A program made the position numbers and the translations under genes. A DNA stretch of 39,285 bases from an uncultured Muribaculaceae bacterium (lineage in GTDB: Bacteria; Bacteroidota; Bacteroidia; Bacteroidales; Muribaculaceae): NCBI GenBank assembly GCA_910586975.1, contig CAJUKX010000024.1, positions 1 through 39,285 of the forward strand. The letters run 5' to 3'. The stretch's first letter is position 1; each line of letters opens with the position of its first letter. This document shows positions 26,039 to 33,951 of the stretch, one piece after another. The notes under the pieces are model-generated. The model was not told where the DNA came from. It saw nothing but the letters and a program-made list of their open reading frames with translations, and searched no databases.

Positions 26039-27397
26039 TCAGAATTTATATTTCTTAGCGAGCTGATTAAGAAGTTTCTGCGCCTTTGCATCGGTCTGAG
26101 CTTTGGTTGCTTCCTCAAAACTTTCACGGGCCGGAATCAACACTTTGGTTCCGGGTCTTATCTGATTTGGATTGCCAAGCTGAGGATTTGCCTGATAAAT
26201 GAAAATCCAATAATTCTTTACTCCGTAATGGTCGCGGGCAAGAATAGACAGGTATCTCGAAGATGTGATGGTATCATACACCGGCTCGGCAGCCTTGGCA
26301 GGTGCCTGTTCAGCCGGCTTGGCGCTTTCTTTAGCCTCCTCAGCAGGTTCTTTCTTAGCTACAGCCTGATGCTCAACCACAGGGATTGTATCAGTCTTAA
26401 CTTCTTGTATGGGGGCGGTTTCAACCAATGTATCAGTATCTTCAAACAGCAGAGCGCTGTCATCATCGGGCAGCTGGTAAGCCTGCATTGTCTTGCCGGC
26501 AAAATAGCCGCCAATCAAGCCTATTATAAGACCTATAAGCACTCCAAGCACGAGCCACATTGCATGGCCTGATGAATTACGAGATGCCGACTGTGCTGCA
26601 TGATTGTGAGAGTAGTCTCTGTGACGCGATTTCCTGTAACCGGGAGCCTGAGCATATCTCCGTGCATCCTCTTTCTGTTCTGCCGGCTGATTTTGCTCTG
26701 GGTGTTCTTCAGCTACCTCATTTTCGACAGGTGCTGTTTCAGTTTCGGGCGTTGCATCGGCTTCGGCTTGAGGCTCATTTTCAGATAAGACATCTTCTAT
26801 AACCTCTTCCGATATTGGAGCAACTTCCTGTTCAGGAACTACAGCGGCCGGAACCTCAACAGTTTCGTCGACCTCCTCATTTTCTACTGACTCTTCTTCA
26901 GACTGTGAAACGATTTCTTCAGCCGGCACATCAGCTTCTGATTGCTCCGGATGTTCAACTTTCACTGCATCTTCTTGTATGCCGGGTTGTTCAGGCTCTG
27001 AATAGAGTTCAGATTCTGAAATTGCCTGAACTACTTCTTCATGCTGCTGAGGAACAGGCTCATCAGCAACATCAGAATTATCAACAACCGGAGCCTTGTA
27101 ATTCTCTATCTCATCTACAGCATCGTCATTCAATGTTACCGCAGAAAAAGCGCTGAATGGCTCATTGGCAATTGCGGCCAAATCGGCATCAGCTTTGAAC
27201 AGAACGGGATTAGCGTTGTCGTCGCTTCGCACAAATTCACCTATGCCGTCAATCTTGACAGTTTCGCCATCTGCAAGACAATTCTCCACGTACGCAAACA
27301 AATCATGCAAGAAACGACGTGCAGTAGCCGGACTCACCGAAGCACCTTCGGCGATCAAGCTTATAAGACGCGGCAGATTTATAGTTTCTTTATCCAT
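26039..27397 (-). CDS. Membrane-tethered HU-like and LysM-domain protein
   Basis: A 452-residue protein with an unusual domain order. Residues 1-75 look like a HU/IHF fold (LISLIAEGASVSPATARRFL split over its helices; DGETVKIDGIGEF as the strand pair). Residues about 95-245 are Glu/Pro/Gln-rich and acidic. A strongly hydrophobic helix lies at 280-300, and a LysM domain at about 375-422 ends in QIRPGTKVLIP. The protein could link a DNA-binding domain in the cytoplasm with peptidoglycan in the periplasm. No signal peptide precedes the HU domain, as this topology requires. Its ATG overlaps the small HU gene stop by 8 nt. The function is inferred. Confidence 0.75.
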   Translation of the reverse strand: MDKETINLPRLISLIAEGASVSPATARRFLHDLFAYVENCLADGETVKIDGIGEFVRSDDNANPVLFKADADLAAIANEPFSAFSAVTLNDDAVDEIENYKAPVVDNSDVADEPVPQQHEEVVQAISESELYSEPEQPGIQEDAVKVEHPEQSEADVPAEEIVSQSEEESVENEEVDETVEVPAAVVPEQEVAPISEEVIEDVLSENEPQAEADATPETETAPVENEVAEEHPEQNQPAEQKEDARRYAQAPGYRKSRHRDYSHNHAAQSASRNSSGHAMWLVLGVLIGLIIGLIGGYFAGKTMQAYQLPDDDSALLFEDTDTLVETAPIQEVKTDTIPVVEHQAVAKKEPAEEAKESAKPAEQAPAKAAEPVYDTITSSRYLSILARDHYGVKNYWIFIYQANPQLGNPNQIRPGTKVLIPARESFEEATKAQTDAKAQKLLNQLAKKYKF

Positions 27398-27668
27398 TTG
27401 TTTTATTCAGGCGTTTACGCAGCATTGCCGCGGGATGAAATTCAACCACGACCTGTGGCGGTAAGAGCAATCGCTTACCGGTCACACGGTCGTTTACAAT
27501 TTCTTCATCATACTTTACTGCTTCGAATGTACCAAACGAAGGTATGGCGACCGCCGAAAGCGAGGTCGCGCTGTTGCGAACCACGTTGGCGAAGGATTCG
27601 AGCATCTGATTTACCCGATGCGGATCCTCGCCAAGAGATTGCGACAAATGTTGGATGAGAGATTTCAA
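27390..27668 (-). CDS. Small HU family DNA-binding protein
   Basis: A 92-residue HU-like protein if the TTG at 27668 is the start. From there it runs KSLIQHLSQSLGEDPHRVN, then FGTFEAVKYDEEIVNDRVTG and a C-terminal HPAAMLRKRLNK, aligning well with the 90-residue HU fold. No ATG gives this length: the open frame upstream only reaches an ATG inside proS, out of the family. AGGAAAA lies about 20 nt before the TTG. The gene starts 38 nt after proS and overlaps the HU-LysM gene by 8 nt, suggesting translational coupling. Confidence 0.7.
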   Translation of the reverse strand: MKSLIQHLSQSLGEDPHRVNQMLESFANVVRNSATSLSAVAIPSFGTFEAVKYDEEIVNDRVTGKRLLLPPQVVVEFHPAAMLRKRLNKTNG

Positions 27669-27706
27669 TTTCTTGAGGTAAAAAAGAGTTTTCCTACAGA
27701 TTCTTA

Positions 27707-29188
27707 TCAATAAGCTCGTGCAATAATCACGCGACGTTTTGAGGGCTTGCCTGTAACCATGCAAACGCCTTCTTCTTCCTCTCCGTCGAGAGGTATACAA
27801 CGTATGGTTGCCTTGGTTTCAGCCTTGATAAGTTCTTCAGTCTCGGGAGTGCCGTCCCAATGGCAGAGGAAGAAGCCGCCGTTTTCGATTTCTTTCTTGA
27901 ATTCATCGTAAGAATCAACTTTCTTCACACGGCTGTCGCGCATCTTGAGAGCCTTGTCATATATGTTCTGCTGAATTTCTTCAAGTAAAGCTTCAATTGA
28001 TTCAGGCAGACCGGCAATCTGGAGCTGCGACTTTTCGAGAGTATCGCGACGCATAACTTCAATGGTACCGGCTTCAATATCGCGGGCACCGATAGCAAGG
28101 CGCACGGGAACGCCCTTGAGCTCATAGTCGGCAAACTTGAATCCGGGACGCTTCTTGTCATCATCATCAAACTTGACACTGATACCCTTGGCTGCGAGTT
28201 CTTCGATAATGGGAGTGATGGTTTCTGTGATTTTAGCAAGCTGCTCTGCGTTCTTGAAAATAGGAACAATCACTACCTGAATGGGAGCGAGGTGGGGAGG
28301 AAGCACCAGACCATTGTCGTCGGAGTGAGCCATGATGAGGGCACCCATCAGACGGGTTGAAACGCCCCACGAGTTAGCCCATACATATTCAGGCTTGTTT
28401 TCCTTATTAACAAAAGTCACATCAAAAGCCTTGGCAAAGTTCTGACCAAGATTGTGAGAAGTACCGCTCTGCAGAGCCTTGCCGTCCTGCATCATGGCCT
28501 CGATGGTATATGTGTTGAGTGCACCGGCAAAGCGTTCAGTCTCGGTCTTTACACCGATAACTACGGGGAGAGCCATGTACTTGCGGGCAAACTCGGCATA
28601 GAGGTTGATCATCTGCACGGTACGGGCTTCGCTCTCTTCAGCGGTAGCGTGTGCGCAGTGGCCTTCCTGCCAAAGGAATTCAGATGTACGCAGGAACATG
28701 CGTGTACGCATTTCCCAACGCATCACATTTGCCCACTGGTTGCAAATAATGGGGAGATCGCGGTATGAATGAATCCAGTTTTTGTATGTACCCCAAATGA
28801 TGGTTTCTGAAGTGGGACGAACGATGAGTTCCTCTTCAAGACGAGCCTCGGGGTCAACGATCACACCGGTGCCGTTGGGGTCGTTCTTAAGACGATAGTG
28901 TGTAACTACTGCACATTCTTTGGCAAATCCCTCAACGTGCTCAGCTTCGCGACACAGGAATGACTTCGGTATAAGCAGGGGGAAATATGCATTTTTAACA
29001 CCGGTGCGCTTGAACATCTGGTCGAGAGTCTGCTGCATCTTTTCCCAGATAGCATATCCGTAAGGCTTGATTACCATACATCCACGTACTGCCGACTGCT
29101 CTGCAAGATCTGCCTTAACTACCAGTTCATTGTACCATTGTGAATAATTTTCCTGACGCTTAGTCAAGTGTTGAAGTTCTATTGCCAT
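27707..29188 (-). CDS. proS: Prolyl-tRNA synthetase, archaeal/eukaryotic type
   Basis: Charges tRNA-Pro with proline. The 493-residue length and lack of an editing insertion mark it as the short type 3 (archaeal/eukaryotic-like) enzyme, which is normal in Bacteroidetes. Class II motifs are visible: LIVRPTSETIIW near 119-130, RTSEFLWQEGHCAHAT as motif 2 (about 166-181), and a C-terminal anticodon-binding domain starting around LAPIQVVIVPIFKNA. It is the first gene of the group running proS, HU, HU-LysM. Confidence 0.95.
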   Translation of the reverse strand: MAIELQHLTKRQENYSQWYNELVVKADLAEQSAVRGCMVIKPYGYAIWEKMQQTLDQMFKRTGVKNAYFPLLIPKSFLCREAEHVEGFAKECAVVTHYRLKNDPNGTGVIVDPEARLEEELIVRPTSETIIWGTYKNWIHSYRDLPIICNQWANVMRWEMRTRMFLRTSEFLWQEGHCAHATAEESEARTVQMINLYAEFARKYMALPVVIGVKTETERFAGALNTYTIEAMMQDGKALQSGTSHNLGQNFAKAFDVTFVNKENKPEYVWANSWGVSTRLMGALIMAHSDDNGLVLPPHLAPIQVVIVPIFKNAEQLAKITETITPIIEELAAKGISVKFDDDDKKRPGFKFADYELKGVPVRLAIGARDIEAGTIEVMRRDTLEKSQLQIAGLPESIEALLEEIQQNIYDKALKMRDSRVKKVDSYDEFKKEIENGGFFLCHWDGTPETEELIKAETKATIRCIPLDGEEEEGVCMVTGKPSKRRVIIARAY

Positions 29189-29233
29189 TTTTTAGAAATA
29201 TGATAGTTTTTTATATGTTCTTGTTATGTTCCG

Positions 29234-29241
29234 CAAAGTTA
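29234..29241 (-). promoter_or_regulatory. Candidate -7 box of proS
   Basis: Minus-strand TAACTTTG (29241 down to 29234) is a perfect consensus box, 46 nt upstream of the proS start. The -33 region lacks TTTG. It suggests proS has its own promoter rather than relying on the OmpA-domain gene upstream. Confidence 0.5.
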
Positions 29242-29277
29242 GTAAAATATTTTGGAATTGCATTGGAAAAGCCGCTC

Positions 29278-29895
29278 CTATATTTTCACACCGGCAAGGC
29301 GCAACAGGCCCTTATCCGGAACTATATACATCTCAACCCGTCGGTTGACCGCCCTACCCTGACGCGAGGTATTTTTATCAATCGGTTCGTCCTTGCCTAT
29401 GCCGTAAGGAATGACATTTGTGTCAATCTCACCGGCCATTTCCCACAAGATGTCGTCGATGGCATTGGCTCGCGCAGCCGAGATTGAATCGGCATAAACA
29501 GAGTCGCCGGTATCATCGGTGTGTACTGCCACTATCAGTTTATAATTTGAGGGCTCGCGTGTAACGACACCGAGCGAGCGGAATTTATCTTTTACAGACG
29601 GTTTCAGTTCCACTGAACAAGGAGAGAAAAGATCTGAAGCCTGAATGACGATTTTAAGCACCTCGCCCTGACGCATAGACTTGGCATTAAAGCCGTTTTT
29701 GTTGAGATGTCTGCGCAGGTTGTCCATGGTGGCTACAACATACTGCTTCGCTTTTTTAGGGACTGCGGGTGTGGCTATATTCTCGTCGAGCCTGAGTTCA
29801 AGCACATCGACTTCTTGTTCTTCGGCATACACACAGTTGCCTCCGAACCCTAAGAGCATTATAAATGCGGTGAAGAGGGAGATTAAAGAACGCAT
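29278..29895 (-). CDS. Exported OmpA-domain protein
   Basis: A 205-residue exported protein with a signal peptide (about 1-24, cleavage near VYAEE) and a C-terminal OmpA/MotB-like peptidoglycan-binding domain (about 105-195). Its family pattern is visible as VAVHTDDTGDSVYADSIS, ARANAIDDIL and GRAVNRRVEMYIV. The middle (about 45-100) is a short beta/alpha segment. It has no outer-membrane barrel, so it is likely a soluble periplasmic or cell-wall-associated protein. It lies 12 nt after the acidic small protein gene. Confidence 0.82.
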   Translation of the reverse strand: MRSLISLFTAFIMLLGFGGNCVYAEEQEVDVLELRLDENIATPAVPKKAKQYVVATMDNLRRHLNKNGFNAKSMRQGEVLKIVIQASDLFSPCSVELKPSVKDKFRSLGVVTREPSNYKLIVAVHTDDTGDSVYADSISAARANAIDDILWEMAGEIDTNVIPYGIGKDEPIDKNTSRQGRAVNRRVEMYIVPDKGLLRLAGVKI

Positions 29896-29907
29896 TTTGT
29901 TAACAGT

Positions 29908-30210
29908 TTAAATATCAAGAGATTCTTCGTATTCTATATACGCATTTACAAAAGCCGGGACATCCTCGGGAGCAAGCTTAGCGCCCTTGTCTTTTTTGAG
30001 CATACGTACAATATAGCTCAAAAGATCGTCAATATCAAGGTCGTCGTCAGCATCGTCCAGTTCGATATCGAGCATCCCGTTTGCTTCGTAATAATCATAT
30101 ATCAGATCAATGAGATTAAGCAACTCATCGTCGTCGGTATATTTGGCCGACAATTCAGGCGACACATGCGAACGCATGAACTTTACGGCATCATTTTCAT
30201 CAAATTCCAT
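29908..30210 (-). CDS. Small, strongly acidic conserved protein
   Basis: A 100-residue, very acidic protein with no signal peptide, membrane helix or known catalytic motif that I recognise. An Asp-rich segment (about 48-64, LDIELDDADDDLDID) separates two predicted helical halves. Its place between rimM (3 nt upstream) and the OmpA-domain gene suggests it is part of the same transcript. I do not recognise a function. It is likely a real gene: tight spacing and helical periodicity argue for it. Confidence 0.65.
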   Translation of the reverse strand: MEFDENDAVKFMRSHVSPELSAKYTDDDELLNLIDLIYDYYEANGMLDIELDDADDDLDIDDLLSYIVRMLKKDKGAKLAPEDVPAFVNAYIEYEESLDI

Positions 30211-30213
30211 AAT

Positions 30214-30744
30214 TCAGCTATTAAGATCGAGGAGACCTGCAGGCAGCTCCATCGACATGGTTTTTAAATCTTTATTTATATCAGTAATCATTTCTTCGGC
30301 AAAGGGCACATAGATTATGTTGCTTTTGTCGGACTTCACTATAAGGAGTATATTTGCCGTGGTATCATCCACACCATCAATCACACCTATCTCCTCGTCG
30401 TCAGCCAGGAGTTTGTAGCCCACAAGGTCGTAAAGATAGAATCCGTCTTCCTCGTCGGTTATATCCTCGGGCAGTTCGGCTGCTATGGCATAAATGTCCT
30501 GATTTGAAAAAACAGCCGCATCAATTTCCGAATCAACACCATCGAGCTTTATAAGCCACGAGGAGGCACTGCGACGCCTGAAACTGTCTATGAAAAAAGG
30601 AACATAGATGCCTTCAATATCAAGGATAATACACCTTAATTCAGACGGCTCTATATCATAATCAAACGTAGCCGTGAGTTCGCCCTTGATTCCGTGTGGT
30701 TTATGGAACGAACCAATTTCAAGTAATGATTCCTTTTTAATCAT
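30214..30744 (-). CDS. rimM: Ribosome maturation factor RimM
   Basis: Assists 30S subunit maturation by binding ribosomal protein S19. The 176-residue protein has an N-terminal RimM domain opening with GSFHKPHGIKGEL (about 12-24) and a C-terminal PRC-barrel-like domain (about 98-175) ending in VPFAEEMITDINKD followed by LPAGLLDL. Its ATG overlaps the DUF4290 stop by 4 nt. In other Bacteroidetes, from memory, murA often lies between these two genes; here it does not. Confidence 0.93.
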   Translation of the reverse strand: MIKKESLLEIGSFHKPHGIKGELTATFDYDIEPSELRCIILDIEGIYVPFFIDSFRRRSASSWLIKLDGVDSEIDAAVFSNQDIYAIAAELPEDITDEEDGFYLYDLVGYKLLADDEEIGVIDGVDDTTANILLIVKSDKSNIIYVPFAEEMITDINKDLKTMSMELPAGLLDLNS

Positions 30745-31325
30745 TTTTTCTTTTTCTTCTTACCTGCGACAGGAGCTATGGCAAATTCATGAAGGTGCAT
30801 TTCTTCGGGCTTTATGTTTATGACTCCATCAGTCATTTCATAAAGGTCCTTGAATATTTTCTCATCGTCAACACCCTCGGGGTTAACGGCCAGCTGAAGC
30901 TTTTTCATGTGATTGGCAAGCAGGACTACCAGGGCATCTCGTTCCTCACCCGGCTCCATCTTTGCCATCTCGCATATCATCATTTCAAGCAGGCAACCAT
31001 AAATGCGACGGCGAGCCTGACCGCTGCCTATGGCCACGGGTTCGGGCTTAGAAGAAAACTCTTCGGGATGTACCAGCTCAAAAGGCAGATCAACGTCAAG
31101 CTTGAAATCGCTCATTATGGCCAGATGGTCCCACAGCTTGCGGCGCTGTGCAGCCGGAGAGCCCTGCGATGGGAAAAGTATGCACATGGCATCTACAATA
31201 GAGCGGGCGCAACGTGTGCGCTCTGCTCTGTCCTCAATCTGCAGGCAGTGATCCAGCATGTTCTGAATATTTCGTCCATATTCAGGCAGGATAAGGTTAT
31301 TGCGGTGATTATTATATGTAAGCAT
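30741..31325 (-). CDS. DUF4290 domain protein
   Basis: A 194-residue soluble protein of the Bacteroidetes-specific DUF4290 family, recognisable from the start LTYNNHRNNLILPEYGRNIQ and the central IMSDFKLDVDLPF. It ends in a run of six lysines. Function is unknown; the family is often found near rimM. It is the first gene of the minus-strand group and shares a divergent regulatory region with glnN. Confidence 0.88.
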   Translation of the reverse strand: MLTYNNHRNNLILPEYGRNIQNMLDHCLQIEDRAERTRCARSIVDAMCILFPSQGSPAAQRRKLWDHLAIMSDFKLDVDLPFELVHPEEFSSKPEPVAIGSGQARRRIYGCLLEMMICEMAKMEPGEERDALVVLLANHMKKLQLAVNPEGVDDEKIFKDLYEMTDGVINIKPEEMHLHEFAIAPVAGKKKKKK

Positions 31326-31394
31326 AATAAAATTCGGTTGAAAAACTGGAAAATTGTAATAACAGGTCTAACTGCCACAACATATTTTGATGCA

Positions 31395-31402
31395 CAAAGT
31401 TA
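31395..31402 (-). promoter_or_regulatory. Candidate -7 box of the DUF4290-rimM group
   Basis: Minus-strand TAACTTTG (31402 down to 31395) matches the consensus, 70 nt upstream of the DUF4290 start. The -33 spacing does not carry TTTG. It lies about 45 bp from the glnN -7 box on the opposite strand, so the two promoters are divergent. Confidence 0.5.
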
Positions 31403-31414
31403 AGAAAAAAATCA

Positions 31415-31427
31415 CAAACGCCGTTTG
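31415..31427. promoter_or_regulatory. Palindrome CAAACGCCGTTTG on the glnN -33 box
   Basis: Six-bp perfect half-sites CAAACG and CGTTTG flank one central base. The right half-site contains the TTTG -33 box of glnN, and the site lies 13 bp upstream of the DUF4290 -7 box. A bound regulator here could affect both divergent promoters. The protein that might bind is unknown. Confidence 0.4.
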
Positions 31428-31454
31428 CTAATCAAATTAAAAGTTGTAACTTTG
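31424..31454 (+). promoter_or_regulatory. glnN promoter
   Basis: A -33 box TTTG at 31424-31427, a 19-bp spacer and a -7 box TAACTTTG at 31447-31454 match the Bacteroides consensus exactly. Transcription should start near 31460, giving a leader of about 240 nt before the glnN start codon. Confidence 0.75.
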
Positions 31455-31459
31455 CACCA

Positions 31460-31700
31460 TATTTTTTCCAAATGGAGATTATTATGTCAATCAAAGCCCC
31501 GCACGCTGCCATATCGACGGTCAATCCGGACCGGAGAAAAGCTCGCATCGCGGGTTTTCTCATTATATAAACCATGACTCTCTTCAACTATAAACCGCTG
31601 TTCCATGTATGCCGGCCTGCATCAATAAAGTCGCCGTCATAGAACAGTGCCCGCCGCTATATATGCAATATCCAATTAATAACTATAAATAAGGAAAAAG
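31460..31700 (+). promoter_or_regulatory. Structured leader of glnN
   Basis: The leader is unusually long. A stable hairpin spans 31534-31561: GAGAAAA pairs with TTTTCTC, then a one-base bulge and a 5-bp inner stem close a 3-nt loop. A second fold spans about 31596-31649, with CTGTTC (31598-31603) pairing to GAACAG (31642-31647) and an inner ATGC/GCAT hairpin (31609-31622). None is followed by a T tract, so a simple terminator is unlikely. The leader does not match any riboswitch class I can recognise by eye. Confidence 0.4.
31484..31570 (+). CDS. Possible leader ORF upstream of glnN
   Basis: A 28-codon frame, MSIKAPHAAISTVNPDRR followed by KARIAGFLII, starts at an ATG with GGAG six bases upstream, which is stronger than most ribosome sites in this window. 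An in-frame ATG at 31472 would give 32 residues. Its last codons lie inside the 31534-31561 hairpin, so translation could open that stem. The peptide is basic, without runs of one amino acid. Evidence is context only, and it may not be translated. Confidence 0.3.
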   Translation: MSIKAPHAAISTVNPDRRKARIAGFLII

Positions 31701-33890
31701 ATGTCATCTTTGCGATTCAAAGTTGTGGAAGAAGCCTCAGACCACAAGGCTATTCCTGTTGAAGCCCCTTCTGAGAGAACAGAAGCCTACTTCGGCAAGG
31801 CAGTATTCAACCGTAAGAAAATGTATGAATACTTACCTAAGGAAACTTACGAAGCCCTTATAACCGCTATCGAAGACAAACAGCCCATATCACGCAAACT
31901 TGCCGACAGCGTTGCAGAAGGCATGAAACGCTGGGCAATAGACAATGGAGCCCGCCACTACACCCACTGGTTCCACCCGCTCACCGACGGCACTGCCGAG
32001 AAGCACGACGCTTTCATAGAACACGACGGTAAAGGTGGAGTTGTTGAAGAGTTCTCAGGCAAACTTCTTGTACAGCAGGAACCTGATGCATCTTCATTCC
32101 CCAACGGTGGTATACGCAATACATTCGAAGCCCGCGGATACTCGGCGTGGGATATATCATCGCCGGCATTTATCCTCAACGGCACACTCTGCATCCCCAC
32201 CATCTTCGTATCATATACCGGCGAGAGCCTTGACTACAAGACTCCTCTTCTGCGTGCGCTCAACGCAGTAGACCGTGCGGCCACCGACGTTGCCCGTCTT
32301 TTCGATCCCAAGGTTCAGCATGTAATTTCATATCTCGGATGGGAACAGGAATATTTCCTGGTTGACGAAGCTCTTTTCTCAGCCCGTCCCGACCTTGTGC
32401 TCACCGGCCGCACACTGATGGGTCACGAAAGCGCAAAGAACCAGCAGCTCGAAGACCACTATTTCGGTGCAATTCCTTCGCGCGTAGAGGCTTTCATGCG
32501 CGACCTCGAACTCGAAGCCCATCGTCTTGGCATCCCCGCCAAAACATGCCACAACGAAGTAGCGCCAAACCAGTTTGAACTGGCTCCAATCTATGAGGAA
32601 ACCAACCTTGCCAACGACCACAACCTGCTTATCATGAAGGTGATGGCTGAGGTTGCACGTCGACACAACTTCTGTGTTCTTCTTCACGAAAAACCTTTCT
32701 CGGGCATAAACGGTTCAGGTAAACACAACAACTGGAGTCTCGGCACCGACCGTGGTACCCAGCTGTTTGCTCCCGGCAAAACACCTCAGGACAACTTGCG
32801 CTTCCTCACATTTATTATAAATGTCATGGCAGCCGTGTACAATCACAACGCCCTTCTCAAAGCCTCCATCATGTCGGCTACCAACGCCCACCGTCTCGGC
32901 GCCAACGAGGCTCCTCCTGCCATCATCTCGATATTCTTCGGAAGCTCGGTGAGCGGTATTCTCGACAAACTCGAAAACACGACTCCCGAAGAACTTTCAA
33001 ACCTTGCTTTGAAGGGCGAACTCTCTATGGGTCTTGCCCAGATACCCGAGCTGCTTCTCGACAATACCGACCGCAACCGCACATCTCCATTTGCCTTTAC
33101 CGGAAACCGATTTGAATTCCGTGCCGTAGGTTCTTCAGCCAATTGCGCATCTGCAATGATTGCACTCAATGCAGCTGTGGCCGACCAGCTTTCGAAATTC
33201 TACACCGAAGTAAAGAAACGCATGGATGACGGCGCCAAGCTCGAAGATGCGCTTCTGGCCGAATTGCGTCTGCTCTTGAAGACATGCAAATCAATCGTAT
33301 TCGACGGTAACGGTTATTCAGAAGAATGGAAAGAAGAGGCTGCCCGCCGAGGCCTTGATTGCGAGACATCTGCTCCGCGCATATTCGATGCCTACCTGAG
33401 CCCTCTCTCAATAGGAATGTTTGGACGTACCGGCGTATTCTCACCCGTTGAACTCGAAGCACGAAACGAAGTGAAATGGGAAATGTACACCAAGAAGGTA
33501 CAGATTGAAGCACGTGTGCTCGGCGACCTCGCTCTCAACCATATAATCCCTGTAGCTACCCGCTACCAGTCATTCCTTGTTGACAACGTGGTAAAACTGA
33601 AGGAACTCTTCCCCGGAGTGAAAGGCGCAAAGGTAGTGTCCCACGACCTTGATACCATCGAAAAAATCTCGCACCACATGGACATCATCAAAACCGAGAC
33701 CGACCGTATGGTGGAATCAAGAAAAGCCGCCAACCGCATACAAAGCGAACGCCTCAAGGCAATAGCCTATCATGACAACGTAGTTCCGGCAATGGAAACC
33801 ATAAGGTATCACATCGACAAACTCGAGCTGATGGTAGACAACGAAATGTGGCCTCTGCCCAAGTACCGCGAACTTCTTTTCATACGATAA
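31701..33890 (+). CDS. glnN: Glutamine synthetase type III
   Basis: Makes glutamine from glutamate, ammonia and ATP in the cytosol. The 729-residue length and sequence mark the type III (GlnN) class typical of Bacteroidetes. Conserved stretches include FPNGGIRNTFEARGYSAWD (133-151), the metal-binding GWEQEYF (213-219), NEVAPNQFE (285-293) and NGSGKHNNWSLGTD (337-350). FTGNRFEFRAVGSS follows, with the substrate-binding arginines. The C-terminal part (about 600-729) is the helical extension of the class. No regulatory glnB or amtB gene is adjacent. Confidence 0.97.
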   Translation: MSSLRFKVVEEASDHKAIPVEAPSERTEAYFGKAVFNRKKMYEYLPKETYEALITAIEDKQPISRKLADSVAEGMKRWAIDNGARHYTHWFHPLTDGTAEKHDAFIEHDGKGGVVEEFSGKLLVQQEPDASSFPNGGIRNTFEARGYSAWDISSPAFILNGTLCIPTIFVSYTGESLDYKTPLLRALNAVDRAATDVARLFDPKVQHVISYLGWEQEYFLVDEALFSARPDLVLTGRTLMGHESAKNQQLEDHYFGAIPSRVEAFMRDLELEAHRLGIPAKTCHNEVAPNQFELAPIYEETNLANDHNLLIMKVMAEVARRHNFCVLLHEKPFSGINGSGKHNNWSLGTDRGTQLFAPGKTPQDNLRFLTFIINVMAAVYNHNALLKASIMSATNAHRLGANEAPPAIISIFFGSSVSGILDKLENTTPEELSNLALKGELSMGLAQIPELLLDNTDRNRTSPFAFTGNRFEFRAVGSSANCASAMIALNAAVADQLSKFYTEVKKRMDDGAKLEDALLAELRLLLKTCKSIVFDGNGYSEEWKEEAARRGLDCETSAPRIFDAYLSPLSIGMFGRTGVFSPVELEARNEVKWEMYTKKVQIEARVLGDLALNHIIPVATRYQSFLVDNVVKLKELFPGVKGAKVVSHDLDTIEKISHHMDIIKTETDRMVESRKAANRIQSERLKAIAYHDNVVPAMETIRYHIDKLELMVDNEMWPLPKYRELLFIR

Positions 33891-33900
33891 ACGTATCAGA

Positions 33901-33938
33901 TTCAATACGCCCCTTTACCCGGGGCGTATTGAATTTTT
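33901..33938 (+). terminator. Terminator after glnN
   Basis: Perfect 13-nt arms (33901-33913 and 33921-33933, core ACGCCCC/GGGGCGT) with a 7-nt loop are followed by a T-run. It lies 10 nt after the glnN stop and only 13 nt before the next start codon. Confidence 0.9.
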
Positions 33939-33951
33939 ACTTTGTTAATTG

